DNA of 64,000 nucleotides from a candidate division FCPU426 bacterium (GCA_027452205.1 DAIDGV010000012.1:141421-205420); one strand, 5' to 3'; positions 27,192-35,961 are shown, numbered from the stretch's first letter. Translations and numbers: made by a program. The notes: generated by a model from the letters alone, not told the origin.

Positions 27192-28391
27192 TTACGTCGT
27201 ATATTTTCCGTTGATGTCGATATAGCCGTCGGTCAGGTCGCAGGTATAGACCGTTTCTTTGCCCTTGCCCAACCGCAGGTCCACCACGATGTTCACGTCT
27301 TTTTGTTGAAGGATGGTTTTGAGTTTCGCCCGGGACCAACCCTTGCGGGGCTGTCCGTCATAAAGCGCGTAACCGCCGATGGCGACCTTGGCTTTGAACT
27401 CATCGACCGCAGCGCCTGAATAACCGACCGCAGTCAGGATACGGCCCCAGTTAGGGTCCGCGCCGAAGATAGCGGTTTTGACCAAAGGTGAATGGGCAAT
27501 GGCTTTCGCGGCTAAAAGAGCGTCCGCATCGTTCTTCGCGGTCTGAACGGTCACGGTCACGAACTTGGTGGCCCCTTCCCCGTCCCGGATCACGTCCTGG
27601 GCCAGGTCGAGGCAAACCGCCTTCAAAGCTTCGAGGAACACTTTATAGTCCGCGCCTACTTTCGTAATGGGCTTCGCGCCCGAGGCGCCATTGGCCAATA
27701 CCACCACTGAGTCGCTGGGCGAGGTGTCGCCATCGACCGTAATGCGGTTAAAGCTCCGATTAGTCGCTTCCCGCAGGGCTTTATCCAGCAAAGGCCGGGA
27801 AATGGCTGCGTCGGTCAGGATATAGACCAGCATGGTGGCCATATTGGGATGGATCATGCCGGATCCCTTGGCGAAACCCATCATCCAACAAGCCTTGCCG
27901 CCCACCATCAGGGGCCGGGCGCTGGTCTTGGTCACCAAGTCGGTGGTCAAAATAGCTTTAGAGAAATCCTCGCCGCCTAAGGGTGACAGGGCGGACACGC
28001 CCAGCTTCACACCCTTTTGGATCTTGGGCCGGGGTACCGGCACGCCGATGACGCCGGTCGAATGGATCAGCACTTCGTTGGCTTTTACCTTCAAGGCTTG
28101 GGCGGCCCATGTGCCCGTGTCGTCCGCGTCCTTATAACCTTGCTTACCGGTCAGGTCATTGGCGTATTTGGTGTTCACTACGACGGCCCGCAGAGGGCCT
28201 TTGGACTTCAACAAGCGTTCGGTGCGCCGGGCCGGGGCCGACTTGACCGCGTTCTTCGTCACCATGCCCGCCCAAACGGCAGGATGGGCCGTATAGATAA
28301 AACCCATATCAAGCTTGCCCTTGGACTTGAGCCCCGCGTGGATACCCGACGCGAGAAAGCCCAGCGGCAGAGGCAGTGTGTTCTTGGCCAT
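27192..28391 (-). CDS. argJ: Arginine biosynthesis bifunctional protein ArgJ
   Basis: Glutamate N-acetyltransferase, possibly also N-acetylglutamate synthase. Autocleaves at the Thr of the KGSGMIHPNMATMLVYILTDA motif; ITVDGDTSPSDSVVVLANG and GADPNWGRILTAVGYSG are also typical. The usual VNSGNANACTG oxyanion-hole segment reads VNTKYANDLTGKQG here, keeping the TG but changing the SGN part, so activity should not be assumed. The ATG at 28391 has AGGAA seven bases upstream; a longer frame to 28475 is rejected. It is the first gene of the minus-strand run through to 17468. Confidence 0.93.
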   Translation of the reverse strand: MAKNTLPLPLGFLASGIHAGLKSKGKLDMGFIYTAHPAVWAGMVTKNAVKSAPARRTERLLKSKGPLRAVVVNTKYANDLTGKQGYKDADDTGTWAAQALKVKANEVLIHSTGVIGVPVPRPKIQKGVKLGVSALSPLGGEDFSKAILTTDLVTKTSARPLMVGGKACWMMGFAKGSGMIHPNMATMLVYILTDAAISRPLLDKALREATNRSFNRITVDGDTSPSDSVVVLANGASGAKPITKVGADYKVFLEALKAVCLDLAQDVIRDGEGATKFVTVTVQTAKNDADALLAAKAIAHSPLVKTAIFGADPNWGRILTAVGYSGAAVDEFKAKVAIGGYALYDGQPRKGWSRAKLKTILQQKDVNIVVDLRLGKGKETVYTCDLTDGYIDINGKYTT

Positions 28392-28489
28392 AGAAAGTTC
28401 CTTGTTGAAGTTATGGCATTCTAGCAGGAGCCCTTCAAATTTTGGCCTCAAACGCTTAGGATGACCGCCATTCAAAACCAGGAGAACCC

Positions 28490-29143
28490 ATGAAGAGCCC
28501 CTTAAAAGTCGTCCTTTTCGATCTGGACGGCACCTTGATCGATTCCGAAAAGGATATCGCCGAGGCGGCCAATTTCACCCGCCAGCATTACGGCTTAGCC
28601 CGGGTGCCTGATTCCACCATCGCCCAATATGTGGGCAACGGGGTTTTAGTTCTTTTGGAAAAGAGCCTGGAGACCCGGGACAAATCGAAAATATTGGAAG
28701 CCTATGAGGTCTTCAAGCAGCATTACCGGGTCCATTGCGCGGACCACACGAAGACCTTTCGGGGTACTTTTGAATTGTTGGATCATTTGAAGCATCGCGG
28801 TATCCGGATGGGTGTGGTTTCGAACAAACCGCAGGAGTTTACCGACTCCGTTTTAAATCAGCTGGGACTCATGCCTTATTTCGGCGTGGCCTTTGGCCCG
28901 GAAGCCACGGTCAACCGCAAGCCCCATCCCGAGCCTTTGCTGGTGGCCGCCGAAAAACTAGGCGCCTCCGCTTCGGAAACTATCATGATCGGCGACTCGG
29001 TGGTCGATATCCTGGCCGCCCAGGCCGCTCCCATGCGGGTGGGCGTCCTGACCCACGGCTACGGCACCCGGGAGATGCTGGAAGCAAACCATCCGGACTG
29101 GATCGTCGATTCGCTTTTAGAACTGATCCCTTTTCTGGTCTAA
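28490..29143 (+). CDS. HAD-superfamily phosphatase (phosphoglycolate phosphatase-like)
   Basis: Motif I is FDLDGTLIDS (nucleophile and acid Asp), motif II VVSNKP, motif III the Lys in NRKPHPEPLL, motif IV MIGDSVVDILAAQAA. The helical cap between motifs I and II is the C1 type of Gph/PpaX. Substrate not determinable. AGGAG precedes the ATG. It diverges from argJ across about 98 nt and its stop overlaps that of the convergent Ada-like gene by four bases. Confidence 0.9.
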   Translation: MKSPLKVVLFDLDGTLIDSEKDIAEAANFTRQHYGLARVPDSTIAQYVGNGVLVLLEKSLETRDKSKILEAYEVFKQHYRVHCADHTKTFRGTFELLDHLKHRGIRMGVVSNKPQEFTDSVLNQLGLMPYFGVAFGPEATVNRKPHPEPLLVAAEKLGASASETIMIGDSVVDILAAQAAPMRVGVLTHGYGTREMLEANHPDWIVDSLLELIPFLV

Positions 29144-29964
29144 CCCTTCGCTTCTTCCCAACCCAATAGCGCCTTCTTTCGCGCCGAGCCCCATCGATAG
29201 TCCCCTAAAACGCCGCTTTCACGGATGACCCGGTGACAGGGGATAAGATAAGCCACTTTGTTCTGCCCCACCGCGCTGCCCACCGCCCGGGAGGCTTTTG
29301 GTTTCCGGATCCTCCGGGCCAGGTCTTGGTAGGAGCAGACCGAACCTTGTGGGACCTTGAGTAGGGCTTCCCAAACCTTGAGCTGGAAATCAGTCCCCTT
29401 CATCAGCACTTTCACCTTGGACCTTTTACCGGAGAAAATTGACCGGATAGCGCCCGAAGTGCGGACCTGATCTTGAACCCATTGAGCCCGGGGCCAGGAT
29501 AGTTTCAATTCTTTTAGCGCGGCCAAAGCCGGACGCGCATCCAAAAAAGAAAGCCCGCACACCCCGCGGGCCGTCATGGCGATCAAAGCTTCCCCAAAAA
29601 GCGTTGGATGGATACCCCAAAGAATCCGCAGCCCCGCTCCGCCGTTCTTATATTCACCCGGCGTCATGGCCTCGACCGACACCATCAGGTCGTGCAACCG
29701 TCCCGGCCCCGAAAGCCCGGCCTCGTAAGCCGTTTCCAGCACCGAGCGGGATCGGGCCAACCTCTCTTTCGCGTGCTGGGCCGTCAGATAACCCAGGAAT
29801 TGCTTGGGCGTCACTCCCGCCCAGCGTTTAAACAACTTTTGGAAATGGAAAGGGCTCAGCCCAGCCGTTTGGGCAAGTTTTTCCAGGGTCGGTTGTTCCT
29901 GGAAATGCTTTTCCAAATAACCGATGGCCTTTTCGACACGGTCGTAATCTTGCGAAGGTTTCAT
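29140..29964 (-). CDS. Ada-like AraC regulator / O6-methylguanine-DNA methyltransferase
   Basis: An AraC-type helix-turn-helix (about residues 5-104, LEKLAQTAGLSPFHFQKLFKRWAGVTPKQFL) is fused to an alkyltransferase domain with the acceptor cysteine C243 in IPCHRVI and the GNKVAYL-like segment GQNKVAYLIP. The N-terminal Cys4 zinc domain of E. coli Ada, which senses methylphosphotriesters, is absent. The protein should therefore repair O6-alkylguanine but cannot use the classical Ada activation switch. The ATG at 29964 is preferred over a GTG at 30000; neither has a strong ribosome site. Confidence 0.9.
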   Translation of the reverse strand: MKPSQDYDRVEKAIGYLEKHFQEQPTLEKLAQTAGLSPFHFQKLFKRWAGVTPKQFLGYLTAQHAKERLARSRSVLETAYEAGLSGPGRLHDLMVSVEAMTPGEYKNGGAGLRILWGIHPTLFGEALIAMTARGVCGLSFLDARPALAALKELKLSWPRAQWVQDQVRTSGAIRSIFSGKRSKVKVLMKGTDFQLKVWEALLKVPQGSVCSYQDLARRIRKPKASRAVGSAVGQNKVAYLIPCHRVIRESGVLGDYRWGSARKKALLGWEEAKG

Positions 29965-30051
29965 GGACCAACTATAAGCAGGAGCAAAAGAGCTAACCAC
30001 CCGATTCTTGCGGTGGGATCAAAACCACTTCAAAGGTATATTTTCAGGGAT

Positions 30052-31068
30052 TTAGAGGACTGGATAGAACCAGAAAATCAGGCCGACCAGGGCGATGAAA
30101 GTTCCGCTGATGACCTCGCCGTAACGTTCCAAGGCCCCAAATTTCATTTTCTGAAGTCCCTGAGTTGAGTAAACACACAAGACCACATAGGTCACGATAG
30201 TGCTCAAGGCAAAGACCAGGGACATGACCAAAATGAGCCCTACCCCATATTTACCCGCCGCGAAAAAAGCCGGGATACCTTCCACCATCGGCGAAGAACC
30301 CAGGATCAATAAAAGCGCCGTTCGTTGGTTGGTTTTGGGGGCATGATCATGGGAATGTCCGTGGGAATGCTCTTCGTGTCCATGACCTTCGTGGGAATGT
30401 TCATGTTCCTTGAATTCGACTTCATAACTGTGGGAGTGATGGGCGTGGGAGACCGTTATCCGGACCTTGAATTGATGGGGTTCCGGGATCGGATCGATAG
30501 ATTGCAGGTACCTGCCCTTGTTCTCGAACTTGAACGATTGTTTTTTTCCGTCGTCACGGATCGTTTCTAACTGGACCCGGTCTACCGGTATGCCGGTCAG
30601 CCGAAAATGAGGCGGCATACCCTGTTCATAAATGGATAACTCAAAAAGGCCGTCATCGGTCCTAACTTGGTGGAATTCAGGACCATGGATCTCACCCGCC
30701 GCCGTATCCATGAAAGTATGCTCGTGATGATGGTGGTGTCCATGGCCGCCTCCCCGCGTTTCCAGCCAAGAGGCAATCGCGATCCAAAGACCGAAACCGA
30801 TCAAAGCGACGCTGGAAGCCAGGTCGACCAGATGACCAAAATGCGTCGCCACCGCAACACCCGCGAACCAAACCACCAAAGCGATCGCCAGGGTCGAAAG
30901 GACATGTCCCGTACCCGCTTTAATCGCCGCGCTGATCGTTTCAGTTTTGCTCCACTTTCTTTGTCGGGCGATCAAGGCGATCGGGACCCAGTGATCCGGC
31001 ACGATGGTATGAAGGACACCGACGACCGTCACGGCACTGATCAACAAAAAGGGCGCGCTAAAATTCAT
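30052..31068 (-). CDS. NicO/RcnA-type nickel-cobalt exporter with inserted soluble domain
   Basis: Membrane exporter. The first three helices carry LHTIVPDHWVPIALI, a NicO/UreH-like metal motif, and the last three are at about 245-335. Between them lies a ~130-residue hydrophilic region: a His cluster (HGHHHHHEH), a beta-rich part (residues about 120-205, with LFELSIYEQGMPPHFRL), and a second His/Glu-rich stretch (EHEHSHEGHGHEEHSHGHSHDH). These probably bind the exported metal. The upstream RcnR-like repressor and its operator point to Ni2+/Co2+. AGGA precedes the ATG. Confidence 0.87.
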   Translation of the reverse strand: MNFSAPFLLISAVTVVGVLHTIVPDHWVPIALIARQRKWSKTETISAAIKAGTGHVLSTLAIALVVWFAGVAVATHFGHLVDLASSVALIGFGLWIAIASWLETRGGGHGHHHHHEHTFMDTAAGEIHGPEFHQVRTDDGLFELSIYEQGMPPHFRLTGIPVDRVQLETIRDDGKKQSFKFENKGRYLQSIDPIPEPHQFKVRITVSHAHHSHSYEVEFKEHEHSHEGHGHEEHSHGHSHDHAPKTNQRTALLLILGSSPMVEGIPAFFAAGKYGVGLILVMSLVFALSTIVTYVVLCVYSTQGLQKMKFGALERYGEVISGTFIALVGLIFWFYPVL

Positions 31069-31092
31069 TCATTTTCCTTTTGTTCGATTTAG

Positions 31093-32427
31093 TTATATTT
31101 CCAAGTGAGCCCGGCCCGAGACGATACCCACCGGTCCGCGAGCCTGATTATAGGCTGGATTCTGGATTCCCTGAAAGTCCAGGGTCAAACCCAACACCTT
31201 GAAAGGTTTATAGAGGTAATAGACTTCGAATAATTCTTCCGGCCCATAATTCAAGGCCCCGTCCCCGATATTGAAATCGGTCCCGCCCGCCTCTAAGTAG
31301 GCTTGATGCACGCTGGAAATCCCGCTGGCGGCGATCCCCAAACCCACCACATCATCAGGCCGTCCCCAACGATTACCTTTTAAAGCGGTTCCAAACGAGA
31401 CATTCTGGTCCACCGCCACGAATTCCCAGGTCTCGGTGGTGCCGTCATTCCATCCGGCCCGGGCGAAAAAGCCCAGGTCATCCCCGGCGGCCTGTTCCCA
31501 TCCCAGTCCGAACCCTATCTTTTGCTCATAAGTACGGGTTGAAACTACGTTCGGATTCACCGGGGATTGGTTTAGCGCGGTTTGATAGTTACCCATGTTC
31601 GCTTGGTTGATGTAGCCCAGCAAACGCAGCTTGCCCGCGTTGTTATCCGCGCCATAGCGCCACTCGAATTCCATGTTCTCCGAATGGGCTTGGCCGATGT
31701 TCCAGTCATAATCCGGGCCATTGGCCACCGTGGAAACCAGCACCTCCGCGCCCCGCAGGGCCCAGGTCTTTTGGTTCAATTCGGCCACCACACCCATGGT
31801 ATAACCATGGGTATCCGCCGCGAAATCCCAGGCCAAATTGTCCACAAAGGTCAGGTTGATGAACTGGGTCCGGGCATCATGGGCGTAAGCGTTATTATCA
31901 AAATAATCATTCAGGGCGAACTTGCCGGCGGTCAGGGTCAGGCGGGAAATATCCATCTTGGCGGCCACTTGGTTCTGGTCATCGTCGATCTTCTCTTGCT
32001 CGCCGCCCAACCCCAGGACCTGTTGGAAATAGAACCGCGCGGTGTTGTAGGTCAGGCTGGCGCTGCCCACCTTGGAGATCTCGCCGTTAGAAAAATCGCC
32101 CAAGCCATTCACGCCGCTCAAGCCCGTACCCGCCGGGACTTCCGGGTCATAATAAACAAATCCACCGTCCCAGATCTTGGCGCCCAGGAAAAGGGTGGCC
32201 GTGAAAGAAGTCGCTATCTCCGGATTATTGCTCAGGCTGAAGGCTCCCGAGTAGGCAGCTGGGAAAGACCCGTGATATTGGGGAATGACGGTCGATTGAA
32301 AATGGTAGGTCCAAAGAGCCGGAACGAAGTCAACTGCCGACTCATCGGCCCGGGCCGAAACGCCGGAAAGCGCCAGCGCCACCAAAAGGATCGCCTGACC
32401 GCCCTTTTTGAATAAGCTTAATTCCAT
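31093..32427 (-). CDS. OprB-family outer-membrane porin
   Basis: A 444 aa protein with a signal peptide (1-27, ending SARA). Alternating hydrophobic/aromatic strands run through the sequence: ATSFTATLFLGAKIWDGGFVYYDPEV, NTARFYFQQVLGLGGE, DISRLTLTAGKFALNDYFD, and the terminal GIVSGRAHLEI. The pattern matches carbohydrate-selective porins (OprB, PF04966). In this operon, between a metal repressor and a metal exporter, it may let exported metal leave the periplasm, but that role is inferred from position only. Confidence 0.83.
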   Translation of the reverse strand: MELSLFKKGGQAILLVALALSGVSARADESAVDFVPALWTYHFQSTVIPQYHGSFPAAYSGAFSLSNNPEIATSFTATLFLGAKIWDGGFVYYDPEVPAGTGLSGVNGLGDFSNGEISKVGSASLTYNTARFYFQQVLGLGGEQEKIDDDQNQVAAKMDISRLTLTAGKFALNDYFDNNAYAHDARTQFINLTFVDNLAWDFAADTHGYTMGVVAELNQKTWALRGAEVLVSTVANGPDYDWNIGQAHSENMEFEWRYGADNNAGKLRLLGYINQANMGNYQTALNQSPVNPNVVSTRTYEQKIGFGLGWEQAAGDDLGFFARAGWNDGTTETWEFVAVDQNVSFGTALKGNRWGRPDDVVGLGIAASGISSVHQAYLEAGGTDFNIGDGALNYGPEELFEVYYLYKPFKVLGLTLDFQGIQNPAYNQARGPVGIVSGRAHLEI

Positions 32428-32437
32428 AACTGTCCCC

Positions 32438-32713
32438 TTATTTCAGGTAAGTGCTGACGATCTCCATTAATTGCGCGGCGGCTTCCGTTTGCGCCCGAGA
32501 AGGTTTCTTCTTCGGGTCCAAGACATGGAAATGGATATGCTCATCGATCAATTCGGCCATCAAGGAATTCAAGGCGCCGCGACAAGCGGACAAATGCTGG
32601 AGAATGTGGATACAGTCTTCGTTGTTTTGAAGATGCTTCTCGACGGCCTTCACCTGTCCTGTCAGCCTTCGGGCCCGCAAAACCAACTTTTCTTTGTCGT
32701 GAATGACGTGCAT
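32438..32713 (-). CDS. RcnR/CsoR-family metal-sensing repressor
   Basis: A 91 aa all-helical repressor of the DUF156 family. H2, C34, H59 and H63 align with H3, C35, H60 and H64 of E. coli RcnR, the full nickel/cobalt site; the CsoR copper pattern would require Cys at the last position. The ATG at 32713 is preferred: longer readings run back through the promoter and operator at 32744-32770. It is the first gene of the repressor-porin-exporter operon and presumably represses it until metal binds. Confidence 0.92.
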   Translation of the reverse strand: MHVIHDKEKLVLRARRLTGQVKAVEKHLQNNEDCIHILQHLSACRGALNSLMAELIDEHIHFHVLDPKKKPSRAQTEAAAQLMEIVSTYLK

Positions 32714-32743
32714 GGTTCCCCCGCTATTATCAAGGATGCCTTG

Positions 32744-32770
32744 ATAATATACCCCCAGGGGGTATGTCAA
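32744..32770 (-). promoter_or_regulatory. Metal-responsive promoter with RcnR/CsoR-type operator
   Basis: The perfect 17-bp palindrome ATACCCCC-A-GGGGGTAT lies at 32749-32765, the G/C-tract-with-AT-flanks form bound by CsoR/RcnR proteins. On the minus strand a consensus -35 box TTGACA (32765-32770) abuts it. TATTAT (32744-32749, 15-nt spacer) or TTATCA (32742-32747, 17 nt) could serve as the -10. The operator fills the spacer, so bound repressor would block polymerase. Confidence 0.85.
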
Positions 32771-32820
32771 CAATCAAAAGTGTTAATTATGAATTGAATC
32801 AGTGTGAACTAAAAGACAGA

Positions 32821-33081
32821 CTAGAATTCCCGCAGGGTCTCAACCGTGCCGAATTGGGGACGGTCCTGTTTGGACAGGGCTTTGCCCTCGGGCAACTGAA
32901 GTACCGTTAATTTGATCTCTTTGAAGGGAAGGTGGATCTCTAAAGCTTCCCCTCCCGCCAGAAGGTGGGAGGGTTTCAAGGTTTTTCCCGCCAGCCACAC
33001 CTTGCCCAGGTCGCATAGGTGCTTGGCGGCCATGCGGGTCTTAGTAATGCCCATCAGTTTCAAATAAAGATCGACCCGCAA
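32821..33081 (-). CDS. S4-domain RNA-binding protein (Hsp15/RqcP-like)
   Basis: An 86 aa protein made almost entirely of an S4 domain: MRVDLYLKLMGITKTRMAAKHLCDLGKVWLAGKTLKPSHLLAGGEALEIHL shows the two helices and the loop-strand that bind structured RNA. The size and content fit Hsp15 (E. coli HslR) or RqcP, which act on stalled 50S subunits. It follows the SurA-type gene by 8 nt, so is probably cotranscribed with the folding factors. Confidence 0.85.
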   Translation of the reverse strand: MRVDLYLKLMGITKTRMAAKHLCDLGKVWLAGKTLKPSHLLAGGEALEIHLPFKEIKLTVLQLPEGKALSKQDRPQFGTVETLREF

Positions 33082-33089
33082 GGTTCCGC

Positions 33090-34898
33090 CTAGTTCTTGG
33101 AGGCCTGACCGCCGCCGCCACTACTGCCGCCGCCACCGCCGCCGCTGTTATCCGGACTGATGAAGAACTTTACGCCCAGCCGCACTTGGAAACCGGAGAA
33201 ATCGATCGCCCCGCTGCCGCTGGCGCCGCCCGAATTGGTCAAAGGCGAGGCTTTGAAACCGGGATTGCTGCTGGTAACAGGGGTGAAAGTAAGGAAACGA
33301 TAGTCGAGACCCAGGTCCAAGGCTGAGCTTTTCTGGCCGTCCAGGATAAATTCCAACCCCGCGCCCAGTTGGCCGCCCAGGTCGGTAGCTGAAAGGCTCG
33401 TGCCGGTACCATTCAGGACCGAGATGGTCACGCTGGAATCGAGCAGCGTATAGATGCCGCCCGAAGCGTTCAAGGTGAAGTTCGTGCTCTCATCCAAGGG
33501 GATCAATAACTTGAGCCCCAGAGAAGCGCCGACCGCTGTGGAATTCCATTGTTCTACTTGGCCTGAAGCGGTTACCGACTGGGAGAATTTGCGCAGCACC
33601 TCGCCCATCACACCCACTTGCCAGGTCGGGTCCAAGGCGTAGTCCATACCGCCGAAACCCGTTAAACCGAAAGGGAGTCCTTGGGACGTGTCGGCGCCGT
33701 AATATTGGGTCAGATCCGTGGCGTCCGGTAAAAAGCCGGTGACACCGAAATAAGGCAACCAACTGCCGCCTGTGGGCAGGCTCGGATAACCCTGATTCTT
33801 CGTGTTGAACAGCTTCTCATCTTCCGCGGTCATGGTCGCCGGTGCGTTGTTGACCGGGGCAACGGTGTCCGTGGAAGCGGCTGCGGACAGGAATTCCTTC
33901 GAGGAAATGACCTTGCCATCCTCGACGATATAGGCGTCATTCTTGAGCGAGTCGATCCAGGTATTGACCGCGTTGTCCTGCATTTGCTTTTTCAGGAAGA
34001 TCTTGATGTCCGCCGCGGCCGAGTCAAAATCGGCCTTCCCGCGGGAAACCACTTTGACCACGTAGATGCCATCCGTAGCGCGCACCAACCCCGTCCCCGG
34101 CGCGGGCAAAGCGAAGACCCCTTCCGCCAGTTTGGCGTCGCCGATCTCGCCGCGTGAGACGGTCCCGATATCCCCGCCATCCGCCGCGGACCCCGGGTCC
34201 TCGGAATATTTCTTGGCCAGGGCCGCGAAATTAGCGCCTTCCTTCACTTGCTTGAGCAGGCTCCGGGCCTGGGTCTCCACTTGCTTGACCTCGCCGGCGG
34301 TCGCCTGGGGCGAGACCCGCAGCAGGATGATGGAGAACCGGACACGGTCATAATTGTTCGGGTGCTGGTCGTAATACTTGCGCGCTTCCTCGTCGGTCAC
34401 GACGACCGAGCTGGGCAGGTCCATCTGCTTTTGGCGCATCATGTGGGCGGCCTTGATCCGGCGGGTCATCTTGTCCCGGATATCCTGTTTCAGGTCGTCC
34501 AGGGTGATACCCTCGGCCTTCAGGCTGTCGTTGAATTCTTGGTCGGTGGCGAAGTTCTTCTTCATGGATTGGACCTGGTTATCGACCTCCCGGTCCACCT
34601 CCCCCTCTTGCAGATCTATCTTTTCACGGTCCGCTTCTTCCGCCAGCAGTACCTCGCGGATGAAAGCTTCCTCCACTTGCTTCTTGGCCGCGTCATATTC
34701 GGCGGTGCCCGGAGGGGCCATTTTGGACTGTTGGGAGGCGAAATAGGATTGGATGGCCTCCTGCAGTTCCCCTTGGGTCATGGCGTCTTGGTCCACCACC
34801 AGGGCGATGCTATCGACGATCTTGGCCCAGGCAGGCGCGAAGGCCAGTCCCAAAGCCAGTGCCGCCGCGAAAATGAAAAAACGTTGGTTATTGCTCAC
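33090..34898 (-). CDS. SurA-like chaperone/parvulin isomerase fused to a predicted outer-membrane beta-barrel
   Basis: Start is the GTG at 34898, with GGAGGGG four bases upstream and an 11-nt overlap with the previous gene. Residues 1-25 are a signal peptide; about 26-165 a SurA_N-type helical chaperone domain; about 185-285 a parvulin (EGANFAALAKKYSEDPGSAADGGDIG); and about 375-580 a run of alternating strands (WQVGVMGEVLRKFSQ, AVGASLGLKLLI, GGQLGAGLEFIL, ALDLGLDYRFLTF) ending FQVRLGVKFFI, as in small outer-membrane barrels. A Gly/Ser tail follows. SurA normally escorts porins through the periplasm; here the isomerase seems tethered to its own barrel. Confidence 0.85.
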   Translation of the reverse strand: MSNNQRFFIFAAALALGLAFAPAWAKIVDSIALVVDQDAMTQGELQEAIQSYFASQQSKMAPPGTAEYDAAKKQVEEAFIREVLLAEEADREKIDLQEGEVDREVDNQVQSMKKNFATDQEFNDSLKAEGITLDDLKQDIRDKMTRRIKAAHMMRQKQMDLPSSVVVTDEEARKYYDQHPNNYDRVRFSIILLRVSPQATAGEVKQVETQARSLLKQVKEGANFAALAKKYSEDPGSAADGGDIGTVSRGEIGDAKLAEGVFALPAPGTGLVRATDGIYVVKVVSRGKADFDSAAADIKIFLKKQMQDNAVNTWIDSLKNDAYIVEDGKVISSKEFLSAAASTDTVAPVNNAPATMTAEDEKLFNTKNQGYPSLPTGGSWLPYFGVTGFLPDATDLTQYYGADTSQGLPFGLTGFGGMDYALDPTWQVGVMGEVLRKFSQSVTASGQVEQWNSTAVGASLGLKLLIPLDESTNFTLNASGGIYTLLDSSVTISVLNGTGTSLSATDLGGQLGAGLEFILDGQKSSALDLGLDYRFLTFTPVTSSNPGFKASPLTNSGGASGSGAIDFSGFQVRLGVKFFISPDNSGGGGGGSSGGGGQASKN

Positions 34899-35895
34899 GA
34901 TGCCCCTCCAGGGCGGCCCCAATGACCGGGGCCACATCTTGTTTCACTTTGATCTTTGCTTTCTTCTTGAGGATAAGGACCCACTGGTCAAAAGCCTCGT
35001 CCTGGGCCCTCTTCAAAAGCTCGTCATGGATCTGGTCCTGGACCTCCGCCAAAGTTCTCATCCGGCGGGGCCGCCACTCGATCAATTGGAACAGATGATA
35101 CCCAAAATCGTCCTTCAAAGGCTTCGAAATCTCCCCGGGCTTCAATTTCGCCAGCGCCGACAGGTAGGCCGGCGGCAGGCGGTCGGTCTCCATAAAGTGC
35201 CAATCCCCACCCTGGGACGAGTCCGGTTCCTGGGAAAAGGTCTCGGCTATTTTTGAGAAACCCTCCCCCTTTTTCAAGGCGGCCATCACTTGATCGAACC
35301 GCTGCTTGCGTTGAACCACCAGGTGCCGGGCCCTCACCGCTTCGGGCATCCAATAGTCGCCCAAATGGGACCAATAGTAATCCTCCACTTGCCGGGCCGA
35401 GACATTCGTCTTGTCGTTCACTTCCTTCTTCACTAATTTCTGGACCAGTTTTTCCTGCAGCAATTTCCGTTTCCAAGACTCGACGCTCACGCCCTGGGTG
35501 CGCAGGATGACCAGGAAATCATCGGGCATGTCCTTGAACGCGCCGCGGAAAGCATCGTCCACCTCGGCCTGGGTCAGCTTCAGGCCCAACCGGCGGGCTT
35601 CCTGCACCAGGATATGACGGTCGATGACCTGCTCGAAGAGCCGCAATTTGATGGCCCGCATTTCCCCTTCGGACACCGCGCTGTAGTAGATCTTGATGAG
35701 ACGGAACTCGTTGTCGAACTCCTCCAGTGAAATAGGTTCCCCATTGACCGTCACCGCGATCTTGGAAGGCTCCACCGGCACCGGCGACAGGTCCACCGAG
35801 GGCGTGGCGGAACAAGCCGATAAAAAAAGGCCTAACCCCGCTGTCGCGAGGAGGCCTTTTAGGTGGTTTCGGTTTAAATGACGGACATCAAACAA
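34888..35895 (-). CDS. Lipoprotein peptidyl-prolyl isomerase (SurA/PrsA-like)
   Basis: A periplasmic folding factor held by a lipid anchor: lipobox LSAC with C28. A SurA_N-like helical domain (about 45-180) is followed by a parvulin domain (about 185-275: ARHLVVQRKQ, FSKIAETFSQEPDSSQGGDWHF, GYHLFQLIEW). The start is a TTG at 35895; no ATG or GTG in frame lies nearby and the ribosome site is weak, so the first residue is uncertain. It sits between another SurA-like gene and the beta-barrel fusion, giving three tandem folding factors. Confidence 0.87.
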   Translation of the reverse strand: MFDVRHLNRNHLKGLLATAGLGLFLSACSATPSVDLSPVPVEPSKIAVTVNGEPISLEEFDNEFRLIKIYYSAVSEGEMRAIKLRLFEQVIDRHILVQEARRLGLKLTQAEVDDAFRGAFKDMPDDFLVILRTQGVSVESWKRKLLQEKLVQKLVKKEVNDKTNVSARQVEDYYWSHLGDYWMPEAVRARHLVVQRKQRFDQVMAALKKGEGFSKIAETFSQEPDSSQGGDWHFMETDRLPPAYLSALAKLKPGEISKPLKDDFGYHLFQLIEWRPRRMRTLAEVQDQIHDELLKRAQDEAFDQWVLILKKKAKIKVKQDVAPVIGAALEGHREQ

Positions 35896-35910
35896 GCTTC
35901 ACCGCTTCAA

Positions 35911-35934
35911 CGGCGGGGCCTAGGGACCCCGCCG
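35911..35934. repeat. GC-rich hairpin between two SurA-like genes
   Basis: CGGCGGGG (35911-35918) pairs with CCCCGCCG (35927-35934) around an eight-base loop. No T-run follows on either strand. It lies just before the TTG start of the lipoprotein isomerase and may limit its translation or processing. Confidence 0.5.
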
Positions 35935-35961
35935 CGGGATCTTTCCGTTCGACCGGAAGAG

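Noticed and set aside
27178..27339. 54-residue extension of the RDD protein
   Set aside because: It overlaps argJ and reads as Arg-rich non-family sequence; a ribosome site fits the ATG at 27177.
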